64,000 nucleotides of DNA from Paenibacillus urinalis. GTDB taxonomy: Bacteria; Bacillota; Bacilli; Paenibacillales; Paenibacillaceae. Location of the stretch: positions 4,872,001-4,936,000 of the forward strand of contig NZ_CP118108.1 in assembly GCF_028747985.1 (NCBI RefSeq). Reading direction: 5' to 3'. Below, in pieces: positions 15,852 to 25,404 of this stretch. Within the stretch, counting starts at the first letter, position 1. Each line of letters begins with the position of its first letter. Below the pieces are notes generated by a model. That model worked only from the letters and a program-made list of their open reading frames with translations, did no database searches and had not been told where the DNA came from. The translations under genes were made by a program, and so were the position numbers.

Positions 15852-18560
15852 TCACGAGTCGATAGTGACGGTCTTCGTTTTCTGTTCCCATTTTACGGTA
15901 AGGCCAAGTTGTTCAGATACTAGTCTGAGAGGGACTAAAGTCCTACCACCGGAAATATACGGAGCCACACTCGCGCTTAGGCGCTGCCCGTTAAGGATAA
16001 ATTCCTTCTCGTTTACTGTAAGATCAATCAGCTTGCCGCCGCGGAGAATCGTCACACGCTTGTTCTTACTATCCCAGGTTGCTCTGCCTCCGAACACATC
16101 CAGCACATGCTTGATTGGTACATAGGTTGTGTTATTCTTCAGTACAGGTGCTGCATCGATTGCCTTCTTCGTTCCATTGAAGGTCACCGATTTTTGTCCA
16201 ATGACAAACTTGGCGGTTCCTGTTGGTAATCCTGCTTCACTAGATAGGGAAGGCATGGTCAGAGCAATATTATCAAAGGCTACCGTTCCTGCCATCGCTC
16301 TCTCATCCTGACCTTCCTCAAGATTGACGACATATACCCGCTTCAGCTTCGCCGGATACGCAATACCTGAACCGCTTAGATCGACGCTAATGTTCTTCCA
16401 GCCAGTCCAGTTAATATTGCGGGCAAGATCAATGTATACCGTTTTGCCATTTGCATCAAGCACTTCTGCCCGCAGCCAATTCAGGCTGTGATCACCAAGG
16501 ACGTCCATAGACAGCGCCGTAGCACTGGATTCGATTTGTTTACCGGAAGTGCCATTAAGCTGTGCATAAGCATACATTTTACCACTTCCGCCGTTCATAT
16601 CATAGCTCAGCTCCAGCACTTTGGAGCCGGACTTCTCGCCAGTTCCGTTAACAACGTGTGCTGCTCCGGTCACGCCGGATGCATTCGTCGTGAAGCTGAT
16701 CGGATAGCTTACATTCTCAAAGTTTTCCCACATCGTTTGTCCTGCAGTCGTCAAGACAACAACGGTGCTGAAGCCGTCATAGCGGCCGATGGCATACCCT
16801 ACCGAAGCTCCGGAATTGACAGAGGATACAGTGAGTGTATCACCCGATACACTTCCCTTAAATCCAACGAATTCCCAATTCAAGCTGTCTGCCGGAAGGG
16901 AGACGGATTGTCCGTCTTTGGTCGTTGCCGTAATCGGAACAGCGATGGCCGCTCCTTTTTGCAGTGAACCTGTACCTGCTCCAGCCTTAAGTGACTTCAG
17001 ATTGCTTGCGCCCACAACGGTGATCTGCATCTTCGCGCTTGCCGAGCCGCTCACTGCGGTCAGGGTTGCTGTACCTCCGCCTTTGGCTGTTATTTTGCCG
17101 CCGCTTGTGCTGATGACATTGCCGTTACTGGATTTCCAAGTCACTGAAGCGCCGCTCATATCATATGGATTATAATACGTATCGTAGCCCTTGAGGCTGT
17201 AAGTTCCTTCCTGTCCAACGAGCATAGAGGACGTTCCGCTGATCGTCAGTCCCTTCAGCTGCCCTTGTGGTGCCAGAGAATAGACCCCCAGACCATTAAT
17301 AACAGCGCGCTGCTCTGTCCCGTATTCCGTTGCAAAAGCAAGGCCTGTGTTCATTTCACCAAGCGGTCTCGTAATCATCGTTGTCGATCCGCCGCCGTCA
17401 AGGTTCATCCCTTTCCACACGCCAATACTTACCATGAATTTCTGCAGTTCAGACAGTGACATTCCCGAGCTTGAGCTGTTATCCTGAACTGCAATTAAAT
17501 ACACATATCTGCCGTCTTGGGAATACCCTACTGCCGTGCGGGCACGGTACCCTCCAATACTCGATACATCTCTTGAAAAGGAGGAGGCTCCCCCACCATT
17601 CACGAGCAGCGTATGCCCGCCAATCATCATATCCAAGTTGTCCGGATTCACGGTTTGTCCCGTGGTCTTCGCAATCAGCTTATAATCCGCACGAATGGAT
17701 TGTCCAACGGCCAGATTCGTATTGATCCAGTCTCCTGCCGTACCATGAGCGCGCAAAATATACGCACCCTCCGGAATGGTCGTGTTGAGTGGAGTTTTAT
17801 AGGAAATCTGCTGAATGACATCATTCTGTACCAGCACTTCTGTAGCAGCAGCAGTGGCCGGATCATTCGGCCGCTTCACTGAAGTCCATGCGGATGTATA
17901 AATATACATCGAATTGGCATGACTGTATTTGACAGAGCCGGACTCCAGAGTGTAATCTTCCTTATTCATTCCTCTCAGCTTAAAGGTAGACCCATTCGAA
18001 GCCGTAACCGAGCCTTCAAAGCTGTATTCATCAATCATCGGTTTGCCGTCCTTGGTTACCGTCAATGCCTGCATCCCCGACAGCTCGGAAGGGGTCGACA
18101 TCAGCACGCCATTCATCACCTGACCGCCAATCGGCGCGCCTTCCCCGCTCACATTAAAATAATCACCATTCACGCCGGCTACTGCGCCGGTTTCCTTCAC
18201 CATTCCCCCAGTGCTCTGTTTGCTGTTGAACTTGCCTTGTTTACCTGTCATCACATCCAATTTCACATTCGGATTGTTCAAATCCACCTGAATTACATTC
18301 GCCAGCACGTTTGATGAAGCCCCAGAACGCGTTGTTGTATATCGATAATTGATCATTTTGGCTCCCGCCGTGATCATCTCTTCTGATATTTTGGTTGTAC
18401 TTGCCGCCATGGCCACACTTGATATTTGAAGGGTATCCTGCAGTACCTGCCCTGTTCCAAGAACGGGGGTCACCCATAATACGCCTGCGATCGTCACAAT
18501 CATCCACTTCTTGCCTGATCTTGCCGCCAGTTTCCCCGTTTGCTTCCTCTCTTTGCTCAT
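15852..18560 (-). CDS. Secreted phosphodiester glycosidase (NAGPA-type) with Big2-like and stalk domains
   Basis: The 902-residue product starts with a basic N-region and hydrophobic signal segment (about residues 19-52). Residues about 110-430 form a NAGPA-type phosphodiester glycosidase domain, with the family motifs GVNGDYFN, RTAVGYSQDG and MNLDGGGSTTM. A bacterial Ig-like (Big2) segment follows near residues 435-515 (TWKSSNGNVISTSGG). The last 120 residues are a copper-amine-oxidase N-terminal-like stalk domain with two YVP/LVPL motifs. The family cleaves GlcNAc-phosphodiester links, so a cell-wall or exopolysaccharide target is likely. ATG 18560 has GGGAGAGG upstream. Confidence 0.85.
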   Translation of the reverse strand: MSKERKQTGKLAARSGKKWMIVTIAGVLWVTPVLGTGQVLQDTLQISSVAMAASTTKISEEMITAGAKMINYRYTTTRSGASSNVLANVIQVDLNNPNVKLDVMTGKQGKFNSKQSTGGMVKETGAVAGVNGDYFNVSGEGAPIGGQVMNGVLMSTPSELSGMQALTVTKDGKPMIDEYSFEGSVTASNGSTFKLRGMNKEDYTLESGSVKYSHANSMYIYTSAWTSVKRPNDPATAAATEVLVQNDVIQQISYKTPLNTTIPEGAYILRAHGTAGDWINTNLAVGQSIRADYKLIAKTTGQTVNPDNLDMMIGGHTLLVNGGGASSFSRDVSSIGGYRARTAVGYSQDGRYVYLIAVQDNSSSSGMSLSELQKFMVSIGVWKGMNLDGGGSTTMITRPLGEMNTGLAFATEYGTEQRAVINGLGVYSLAPQGQLKGLTISGTSSMLVGQEGTYSLKGYDTYYNPYDMSGASVTWKSSNGNVISTSGGKITAKGGGTATLTAVSGSASAKMQITVVGASNLKSLKAGAGTGSLQKGAAIAVPITATTKDGQSVSLPADSLNWEFVGFKGSVSGDTLTVSSVNSGASVGYAIGRYDGFSTVVVLTTAGQTMWENFENVSYPISFTTNASGVTGAAHVVNGTGEKSGSKVLELSYDMNGGSGKMYAYAQLNGTSGKQIESSATALSMDVLGDHSLNWLRAEVLDANGKTVYIDLARNINWTGWKNISVDLSGSGIAYPAKLKRVYVVNLEEGQDERAMAGTVAFDNIALTMPSLSSEAGLPTGTAKFVIGQKSVTFNGTKKAIDAAPVLKNNTTYVPIKHVLDVFGGRATWDSKNKRVTILRGGKLIDLTVNEKEFILNGQRLSASVAPYISGGRTLVPLRLVSEQLGLTVKWEQKTKTVTIDS

Positions 18561-18603
18561 AAAAAAAGCGCCTCTCCCATCCTATGTGCTTTCTATTAAT
18601 GAG

Positions 18604-18646
18604 TTCAGCCCCGCAAGCCTCTGTAATAGAGATTCACGGAGCTGAA
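18604..18646 (-). promoter_or_regulatory. Strong leader stem-loop upstream of the phosphodiester glycosidase gene
   Basis: In the minus-strand transcript a 10-bp stem (one G-U) pairs 18637-18646 with 18604-18613. The loop contains a further CUCU/AGAG pair. There is no T-run after it, so it is not a terminator. It lies about 44 nt before the start codon. Function unknown. Confidence 0.5.
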
Positions 18647-18832
18647 GACACGAACATCCTCTCAATAATAGACTGCTAAAAATGGAAAAAGTTACGCTCT
18701 TTCTCTAACTTTATGAATAGAATCTAGCAAGTTGAACATATCTATCGGTTTTGTTGAAAATATATACAAAGGGATCTGCATCTATTTCATCTATCCACTA
18801 GACTTCGGTGCCTTTGCTCTACTATGACTCTC

Positions 18833-21800
18833 TTATTCTGTATAAATGCTCAGCATTCGAGTAATCATCACCGCTGCCTGTGCTCGTGTCGCCTGACCGC
18901 CAGGCTTGAACGTATTGTGTGTCATCCCCTCGATGATCCCTTGCTGGACAGCCTCGGCCACGATATTGGGTGCTTGAATGTACACACGATCCTTGAACTT
19001 GCTCAGGATGCTGTTCGGTGTACCGTTAAGTGCCGATTCATGACCGCCATAGTGCAGTGCACGAACCATCATAATCGCCATCTGCTCACGCGTGATCAGC
19101 TGATCAGGTTTAAAAGTACCGTCCTGATGCCCTGTAATGATGCCCGCCTTGGTGGCTGCACCGATGTAAGCGCCAGATATGCTGTAAGGAACGTCTCCGA
19201 ATCGGCGTGATTCTTCAAAATCACCATCTAGACCAAGACTTCTTGCGATCATTCCGGCAAACTCTGCCCGGGTAATCGGCCGGTCAGGTTCATAGTTTGA
19301 TCCTCCAGGCTGATCAATGATCCACATCGAAGCCAGTCTTTCAATAGAAGTTCTTGCCCAGTGGCTATACATGCCTACATAGGACACTGAATGATTTGCC
19401 GGAACGACCGCTTGATTGCCAGCTAGTTTCGCTTGCACAATATGTGCATCCCTTGTCTTGGTCATTCGGAACGGAACAGGGCTTAGTCTCTGAATCGTGT
19501 TATCCATCTTCACGAGTCCAAGTGTACTGCTGCTTACGGTGCCACTTAATCGAAGATATAGCTGTCCGTTAGATGCCAGGGCTGTTTTATATGTTGATGA
19601 ATCGTTAGACACATAAGTGCTTGCATCCATGATACTGGACAGCTTGGATGCTGAGCTTTGTCCGAGCAATTGATCCATAGCTACAGAAGATGAAGGAGTT
19701 ACCGCTTCTAACTGAATGTACAGTGTCGCTCCGCTAATCGTTGTATTCGCGGCTCCTGCCATCGTATTCAGCTCAAGCTGGCTTACAGGAACCGTATACA
19801 GCGTATCTCCATATCTGACCCCGATGACAGCTCTTGAATTCAATCGTTTCATCTCATCGAGTGCCTGCAGCTTGAAACCAACGACAGCAGCGCCCTCTGT
19901 CTGAGGAACTTCGACAGCGACCAGCGGTGTGCCTCCGGACGCATTTATATACGTATAAGCTTGTTTAAGCAGCTCCGTGCTCGGCGTATAAGCATTCGCG
20001 CTGCGGTTATACTTCGACATTACCGACGACTTGGCTGCTGCAATACTATTCAGCACATAACCTGTCTCGTTAAAGAGTGACGAATCAAGTACAGTAAGCC
20101 CGCTTGGCATACTGGTCGAGCCTCCGCCTGTTGTGCTGCTCGTTCGGTTCTGGAGCGCAAATGGTCCAAAACCTGTTATAGTCTCTCCTGTGGCTGACTT
20201 CAGCGGTATAGCACCAGGTGAGTAAGCAAGCGTGACATTCTGTCCGGCATATACCGGAGCAGTGAGTGTTATGGTCACCGTCTGATTCTGCACCGAAGCG
20301 GATGCAACTTGAACGCCTTGACCACCCGCGATGATCGTGAACTGAGATGGAGTAATTGAGCTCTGCATCTGCATCGCTTCCGACATGGTCAAGGTTACGG
20401 TTTGGCTCTGGACTGAACCCTGTTTTACACTGCCGCTCCCATACACCATAACCGGAATCAGATCAAGATACCCTGCAGGATTGTAGTTCAGATCGGTCAA
20501 CCGCTTCACACCAGGAATATAGGATAACGTCACATCCTGATTCATGGCTAGCGAGTTAGCCAGCGTTAATTCTACGGTATCTTCATTAACCTCGACACTG
20601 TTCACATACAACGGACTTCGATTAACCAGGACAGAGAACTGGCTTTTTAATGGAAGATTATCGGTTCGAAGTGCTTCATTGTATTGTATGTACAGCTTAT
20701 TACCACCTGCCCAGGTCTCTACGAACTCAGGAGCTCTGGTATCATAGCTGTTCCGAACAAAGAAATCACCAAACCCGGGAAGTGCCTGTTCCCTGTAGTC
20801 TTTCAGCGGATAGGATCCCGGCGTATAAGTTACACGAACAACTTCTCCATCCGTCACTGCCCGACTCAAAATAAGCGTAACCGCTGATCCGCTGCTTATG
20901 CTAATACTGCTTACACCTATACTGTTGCCATTCGCAGTGACTTGGAACTGATCCCGGGCATTGGAAGCTGTCACTTTTACACTTTCGGTAAAGTATAAAT
21001 ATAGCGTGTTTCCGTACACGGTCCCTTCTCTCGGCTTGGACAACACAGAGTCGAGGTCATTCACAATCTCGCGATTTGAGAAGGAGGCAGCCGAGTTTCC
21101 CGATAAATCCTGTACCGGTCTTACACCCGGCGTGTAGGACAAACGGACAACCTGACCTACCGCAACTCCTGTGTCCAGCATGACATAGACGGTATCCCCG
21201 GATACACTGACATCGCTAATTCCGCGATTCTCTCCGTTCACAGTTACTGAGTAACTGGAAGTCAGTGGTTTGACGTTTGTACCTAGCACCTCATTGTATG
21301 TCAGTCGGATAAGGGTATTGGTGTACATTTTGGAGGATTGTAGTACAGGAGCGGTCGTGTCCCTCGTATACGTCTTGAAGCTCCACGATCTGCTTCCTGT
21401 TAGTCCTGCAAACGTATTTCCTGCTGCATCTCTAAACACACCACCGGGTACATCAACCTGGTATGTTGTATTGTGCTCCAGTTGTGCAGTCGGGGTGATC
21501 ACAAGCTGTCTAGGATTGGATGAATTAATAACTGTACGTGCACCAACAGTCGACCCGCCTGCCTTACGAAGCGTCACAGATCCAGTATATTCAGGGTTCA
21601 GCGTCTTATTAAACGTAAGTATAAGCGGTTGATCCACCGGTGCACTCATGCTTCCATCACTAGGAGATAAGGACGATACCGTAAGCGCAGATGTATCGGT
21701 TGACACCGTAAAGCTCCAGCTTCCCTTGGCTATGGGCTGACTTCGATTCTGATACGCATCCCAGAATGCCCCTAACGGGACAACGACATCATATACAGTA

Positions 21801-22600
21801 TTATTTTCTAATGCTGTTGTTGGCGTAATCCGAATAGTGCTCGTTCCGCCGCCACTCACGCGGGAAGAGGTTACAGGAATTGTATCCACAACTTGATTAT
21901 TCGATCGTTGGATAATCTCAATACTGCCTGCCGCTGGATACATGTCTTTGCTGAATTTCAGAGCTAGCGAAGAAGCAGGGAGTACTCCTGCTGCATTATG
22001 GGCAGGTGTCTTTTCTACGACAGGGACTTCTCCCATCCCCTCTGTCCAGAAGCGCCATGTTCCTGCATCTTGTATGCCTTCAAAAGGGACATCCTGCTCG
22101 TTCACAAAGGCACCGTTGTCTATCAGAACATAATATCCACCGCTGCTCAGCTCATCTGTACCCATATCGAAGGTAATGTATGTACCATATCCGCCAGAAG
22201 GAACTTCTGTTCCGTCTTTATGATCAAATATTTTCACTTCTGTATCCATATCAAATTGCTTGACCTTGCGATTGTCGGACAGACTCTGGATCATTACCGA
22301 TCCGCCATCCTGCCCTTTTCTTACAGACTCCGTCAACTGAATGGACAAGCTTGGCTTCTTAGATACCTCAACTTGCCCAGAGTACGGTTTCAGCTCCTGC
22401 ACATCCTCAATCTGAGCCGTCATTGTCTGTCCTGTCATCACCTGAGGGGAAGTTGCAAGCTGAGAACTTACCTGCAGCGACATGTTTTGTCCTGTTGTTA
22501 TCTGTACGGGTGCATCTGCATAGGCTGAACCTACTCCTGTACTGACAGCAGCTTGGAGGGTTAGTGCACAGACCAGCGCCCATGATAATCCTTTTTTCAT
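18833..22600 (-). CDS. Large surface protein with Ig-like/SwmB-like repeats and three C-terminal SLH domains
   Basis: The product is 1255 residues from the ATG at 22600, where a signal peptide starts (MKKGLSWALV...; likely cut after AYA). The next 400 residues carry SbsA-type Ig-like repeats (for example PAHNAAGVLPASSLALKFSK). From about residue 430 to 840 there are four SwmB-like repeats with the recurring RLSYTPG/TLSYIPG motif. A linker leads to three SLH domains at the C-terminus, each with an ITRAEFA/TREQMA-type motif, which would anchor it to pyruvylated secondary wall polymer. The role may be adhesion or wall structure. The AAAGGAG site is 13 nt from the ATG, rather far. Confidence 0.88.
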   Translation of the reverse strand: MKKGLSWALVCALTLQAAVSTGVGSAYADAPVQITTGQNMSLQVSSQLATSPQVMTGQTMTAQIEDVQELKPYSGQVEVSKKPSLSIQLTESVRKGQDGGSVMIQSLSDNRKVKQFDMDTEVKIFDHKDGTEVPSGGYGTYITFDMGTDELSSGGYYVLIDNGAFVNEQDVPFEGIQDAGTWRFWTEGMGEVPVVEKTPAHNAAGVLPASSLALKFSKDMYPAAGSIEIIQRSNNQVVDTIPVTSSRVSGGGTSTIRITPTTALENNTVYDVVVPLGAFWDAYQNRSQPIAKGSWSFTVSTDTSALTVSSLSPSDGSMSAPVDQPLILTFNKTLNPEYTGSVTLRKAGGSTVGARTVINSSNPRQLVITPTAQLEHNTTYQVDVPGGVFRDAAGNTFAGLTGSRSWSFKTYTRDTTAPVLQSSKMYTNTLIRLTYNEVLGTNVKPLTSSYSVTVNGENRGISDVSVSGDTVYVMLDTGVAVGQVVRLSYTPGVRPVQDLSGNSAASFSNREIVNDLDSVLSKPREGTVYGNTLYLYFTESVKVTASNARDQFQVTANGNSIGVSSISISSGSAVTLILSRAVTDGEVVRVTYTPGSYPLKDYREQALPGFGDFFVRNSYDTRAPEFVETWAGGNKLYIQYNEALRTDNLPLKSQFSVLVNRSPLYVNSVEVNEDTVELTLANSLAMNQDVTLSYIPGVKRLTDLNYNPAGYLDLIPVMVYGSGSVKQGSVQSQTVTLTMSEAMQMQSSITPSQFTIIAGGQGVQVASASVQNQTVTITLTAPVYAGQNVTLAYSPGAIPLKSATGETITGFGPFALQNRTSSTTGGGSTSMPSGLTVLDSSLFNETGYVLNSIAAAKSSVMSKYNRSANAYTPSTELLKQAYTYINASGGTPLVAVEVPQTEGAAVVGFKLQALDEMKRLNSRAVIGVRYGDTLYTVPVSQLELNTMAGAANTTISGATLYIQLEAVTPSSSVAMDQLLGQSSASKLSSIMDASTYVSNDSSTYKTALASNGQLYLRLSGTVSSSTLGLVKMDNTIQRLSPVPFRMTKTRDAHIVQAKLAGNQAVVPANHSVSYVGMYSHWARTSIERLASMWIIDQPGGSNYEPDRPITRAEFAGMIARSLGLDGDFEESRRFGDVPYSISGAYIGAATKAGIITGHQDGTFKPDQLITREQMAIMMVRALHYGGHESALNGTPNSILSKFKDRVYIQAPNIVAEAVQQGIIEGMTHNTFKPGGQATRAQAAVMITRMLSIYTE

Positions 22601-22738
22601 TATGCAGCACTCACTCCTTTCCATTTTGCACTCTAAAATAATCCAGACCTCTTCTTTACATCGGTTAAATGGAAAATATAGTTTAGTCATCACGCGCCCA
22701 ACGTTCGAATCCAGGCTCTCCACAATGACTTCACAACG

Positions 22739-22775
22739 AAAAAAAGCCCTCGATGGTTATCCATCGAAGGCTTAA
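22739..22775 (-). terminator. Rho-independent terminator after metK
   Basis: A stem of about 12 bp built around CGATGG/CCATCG with a TTAT loop is followed on the minus strand by TTTTTTT. It lies about 60 nt after the metK stop. Confidence 0.9.
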
Positions 22776-22835
22776 ATTTGGTCGCTCTCGTATATCGAGC
22801 TTATTCAATCCGTTCTATCCGTATCTGCTTGCTAA

Positions 22836-24038
22836 TTATAGACCAGCTTGGCTCTTCAATACGTCTGCTTTGTCCATGCGTTCCCAAGGCAGATCGATAT
22901 CTGTACGGCCGAAGTGGCCATATGCCGCTGTTTGCTTGTAAATCGGACGACGCAGATCCAGCATGCGAATAATGCCAGCCGGACGAAGGTCGAAGTTGTT
23001 CCGCACGAGTTCAACCAGCTTCTCTTCACTGATCTTGCCTGTGCCATAGGTATCGACGTTAATCGATACCGGATTCGCTACACCGATCGCATATGCAAGC
23101 TGAATCTCCACCTTGTCAGCAAGTCCTGCTGCAACGAGATTCTTCGCTACATAACGCGCTGCATAAGCTGCAGAACGGTCTACCTTCGTAGGATCCTTAC
23201 CGGAGAAAGCACCGCCGCCATGACGCGCATAGCCGCCATATGTATCCACGATAATCTTCCGTCCTGTAAGTCCTGCGTCCCCTTGAGGTCCACCGATGAC
23301 AAAACGGCCTGTCGGGTTAATGAAGTATTTTGTTTCATTGTCCAGCAGTTCTGCCGGAACGACAGGAGACAGCACATGCTCACGAATGTCAGCCTGAATT
23401 TGCTTCAGCGTAATATCTTCGGCATGCTGTGTAGATACTACGATGGTGTCCACACGAACCGGCTTGTTGCCGTCATATTCAATCGTGACTTGGGTCTTGC
23501 CGTCCGGACGAAGGTATCCAAGTGTGCCATCCTTACGAACCTCAGCCAGACGACGAGCGATACGGTGAGACAGAGCAATCGGGAGCGGCATAAGCTCTGG
23601 AGTCTCATTGGTTGCAAAACCAAACATCAGACCTTGGTCACCCGCACCGATATTTTCCGTTTCCTTCTCCATTAGAGCCGGGTCGCGGTTCTCTAGGGCC
23701 GCATTAACACCCTGAGCAATGTCCTTGGACTGCTCGTTCAGGGAAGTAAGTACAGCAGAAGTCTGGTAGTCAAAACCATATTTCGCACGTGTATATCCGA
23801 TCTCTTTAATGGTGTTACGCGCAATGGCCGAAATGTCGATATAATCAGCTGTTGAAGTAATCTCACCGATAACCAGCACAAGTCCGGTCGCGACAGATAC
23901 TTCACATGCTACACGGGCATTTGGATCGGCTTCAAGAAATGCATCCAGTACTGCGTCTGATATCTGATCACAGATTTTATCCGGATGCCCTTCAGTTACG
24001 GACTCTGATGTGAATAAGTGACGCCCTTTAACAGACAT
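22836..24038 (-). CDS. metK: S-adenosylmethionine synthetase MetK
   Basis: MetK makes S-adenosylmethionine from methionine and ATP. The 400-residue product begins [20 protein letters not shown] and carries the signatures [16 protein letters not shown] and GAGDQG, plus the lysine-rich loop [17 protein letters not shown]. The ATG at 24038 is preceded by GGGAGG (12 nt away); the frame is open 49 codons further upstream but those codons lie in a structured leader. The leader has an intrinsic terminator but no SAM-box that I can recognise. The gene stands alone, closed by a terminator. Confidence 0.96.
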   Translation of the reverse strand: MSVKGRHLFTSESVTEGHPDKICDQISDAVLDAFLEADPNARVACEVSVATGLVLVIGEITSTADYIDISAIARNTIKEIGYTRAKYGFDYQTSAVLTSLNEQSKDIAQGVNAALENRDPALMEKETENIGAGDQGLMFGFATNETPELMPLPIALSHRIARRLAEVRKDGTLGYLRPDGKTQVTIEYDGNKPVRVDTIVVSTQHAEDITLKQIQADIREHVLSPVVPAELLDNETKYFINPTGRFVIGGPQGDAGLTGRKIIVDTYGGYARHGGGAFSGKDPTKVDRSAAYAARYVAKNLVAAGLADKVEIQLAYAIGVANPVSINVDTYGTGKISEEKLVELVRNNFDLRPAGIIRMLDLRRPIYKQTAAYGHFGRTDIDLPWERMDKADVLKSQAGL

Positions 24039-24064
24039 TGTAGTAATCAACCTCCCACATATAT

Positions 24065-24097
24065 GGATATTATGGTCTATCGCCCATACGTTTATCC
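24065..24097 (-). promoter_or_regulatory. Second stem-loop of the metK leader
   Basis: GGAUA/UAUCC (24065-24069 with 24093-24097) encloses an inner UAUGG/CCAUA stem with an 8-nt loop, GCGAUAGA. It lies between the leader terminator and the metK Shine-Dalgarno. Function unknown. Confidence 0.5.
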
Positions 24098-24101
24098 TTA
24101 A

Positions 24102-24136
24102 ACAAAAAACGAACCTTTTCCACCATGGAAAAGGTT
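24102..24136 (-). terminator. Intrinsic terminator within the metK leader
   Basis: A perfect 11-bp stem (24112-24122 with 24126-24136) and a 3-nt loop are followed by TTTTTT on the minus strand. It lies about 65 nt before metK and just downstream of the likely promoter, so it may attenuate metK. Confidence 0.75.
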
Positions 24137-24146
24137 GCAGTACATC

Positions 24147-24185
24147 CTCATACGACATGTTAACGTATTTGTCAATCCGTGTCAA
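24147..24185 (-). promoter_or_regulatory. Probable SigA promoter(s) for metK with tandem TTGACA boxes
   Basis: Two perfect TTGACA boxes (24180-24185 and 24170-24175) are each followed after 17 nt by a 4/6 match to TATAAT: TAACAT (24157-24162) and TATGAG (24147-24152). Either pairing predicts a start just before the leader terminator. Confidence 0.6.
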
Positions 24186-24262
24186 TCAGATAAAGTATGA
24201 ATATTCCAGTCGGATATTACGGTTTTATTGCCTTTTTTTACAGACAGAATGCAGTGTGCTTA

Positions 24263-24541
24263 CTATAGATTAGGGATCTGGAAGGAACTAGACTCCGCCG
24301 ATCGGACAAGACGTTTTGTGATTTCTCCGCCGATCGATCCGTTTTCTCTAGAGGTTAGATATCCCCATCCAGCAAACGAAGAATGGCCATTGGTTGAGCC
24401 CAGCTCATCACCAAACTCTGTGTCTGCACCCCCTGCATGGGAACCGCCCGTATATATCCCAAACTCCGCTGCGATTTCATACTTCATTTGCTCCAGCATT
24501 TGACGGCATTCCGGAACCAGCTTGCTCTTGTTTCTTGCCAT
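24263..24541 (-). CDS. Alpha/beta-type small acid-soluble spore protein
   Basis: These proteins coat and protect DNA in dormant spores. The 92-residue product has both conserved segments: [20 protein letters not shown], which includes the germination-protease site region, and [18 protein letters not shown]. It is some 20 residues longer than the usual 60-70, with a Gly/Ser-rich insert between the segments. The ATG at 24541 has a strong AGGAGGTG site. It is expected to be forespore (SigG) expressed; a weak candidate promoter lies about 30-55 nt upstream of the start codon but I cannot be sure of it. Confidence 0.93.
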   Translation of the reverse strand: MARNKSKLVPECRQMLEQMKYEIAAEFGIYTGGSHAGGADTEFGDELGSTNGHSSFAGWGYLTSRENGSIGGEITKRLVRSAESSSFQIPNL

Positions 24542-24694
24542 GATCTATGCACCTCCTGTGTATTGGTCTTGCAGGCATATTGTTTGCACCTCAGGGGCTT
24601 TATAGACTGGCGAATCATTGTTACTTATGGAAAAATGACACACATTAAAAATCATCCATCGACACACACTGAAATCCAAGAAACTGAAATCCAA

Positions 24695-24738
24695 GAAAAA
24701 AGACGTTCCGCCTCATATATAATATGAAGCAAAACGTC
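24695..24738 (-). terminator. Terminator after the 24807-25313 gene
   Basis: An imperfect stem with GACGTT/AACGTC ends (24702-24707 with 24733-24738) and an internal CATAT/ATATG pairing is followed by TTTTTT on the minus strand. Confidence 0.75.
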
Positions 24739-24806
24739 GCATACTTAGAAATAACAAGCTATAAAATATAACTTCGGTTTGTAATAACCAAATAATAAAC
24801 CAAACC

Positions 24807-25313
24807 CTAAGGAACTAAGAAGAGATTATAATTACCGCGAACCATAACCGTCAGATTGTATTTGTTGCCCTGCTGTACCTCGATACCTCTACCCTCACGA
24901 GGGAAAGAGAGGAGATGGTTGTTCGTAATCGCCGTCCCATTGGTCAAGTCCTGGCCTGCAGTCAGATCGGCTACACCGTTCGCATCTGCAGAATAGATAA
25001 CGGCCTTACCGCTACGAACGATAAACTCCGTTCCTGCTCCGGCAACAAGACGCTGTCCAGGCTTCACAACGACAATCTTCAGTTCTTCCCCTGCAGCTGG
25101 GGTGGACGGTTCAGATGGACCTGCTCCGCTTCCGCCATTTAGTCCATTTTGTATTGCTTGATCTACATAGCTCTTCGTAACGACTGGATCATCTACTGTA
25201 CCCGGCTGGGTATTCTCTGATGCACCATCTGCAGTAATATTCATAACCGATCCAATCCATATTCCACCACCGATCGCGACGGTAGCCATACCTAATTTCA
25301 ACACGCGCTTCAT
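24807..25313 (-). CDS. Exported protein of unknown function, DPVVTKSYVDQ family
   Basis: No established function. The 168-residue product starts with a basic/hydrophobic signal or anchor segment (residues 1-24). A polar segment with DDPVVTKSYVDQAI (about 41-54) and a Gly/Pro linker follow. The last 95 residues form a probable beta domain with LKIVVVKPGQRLVAGAGTE, IVRSGKA, NHLLSFPREGRG and LTVMVRGNY. From memory, this layout recurs in proteins of unknown function across Firmicutes. The ATG at 25313 has GAGGAGG upstream. It lies 92 nt downstream of the 924-residue exported protein, and no clear terminator separates the two, so they may be co-transcribed. Confidence 0.8.
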   Translation of the reverse strand: MKRVLKLGMATVAIGGGIWIGSVMNITADGASENTQPGTVDDPVVTKSYVDQAIQNGLNGGSGAGPSEPSTPAAGEELKIVVVKPGQRLVAGAGTEFIVRSGKAVIYSADANGVADLTAGQDLTNGTAITNNHLLSFPREGRGIEVQQGNKYNLTVMVRGNYNLFLVP

Positions 25314-25404
25314 GATGTTCCTCCTCTAAATCTATCAATTCCATAATTATCATGATAGAGTGATTTTGCCATATAGACAAGAAGAACTTGGTAATAAGAA
25401 TAAT

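Noticed and set aside
22848..23675. 275-codon plus-strand open frame
   Set aside because: It is antisense to metK; the composition is Cys/Arg-rich and no ribosome-binding site is present.
24039..24165. SAM-I (S-box) riboswitch before metK
   Set aside because: The expected aptamer core is not present and the distance from the likely promoter to the terminator is too short.
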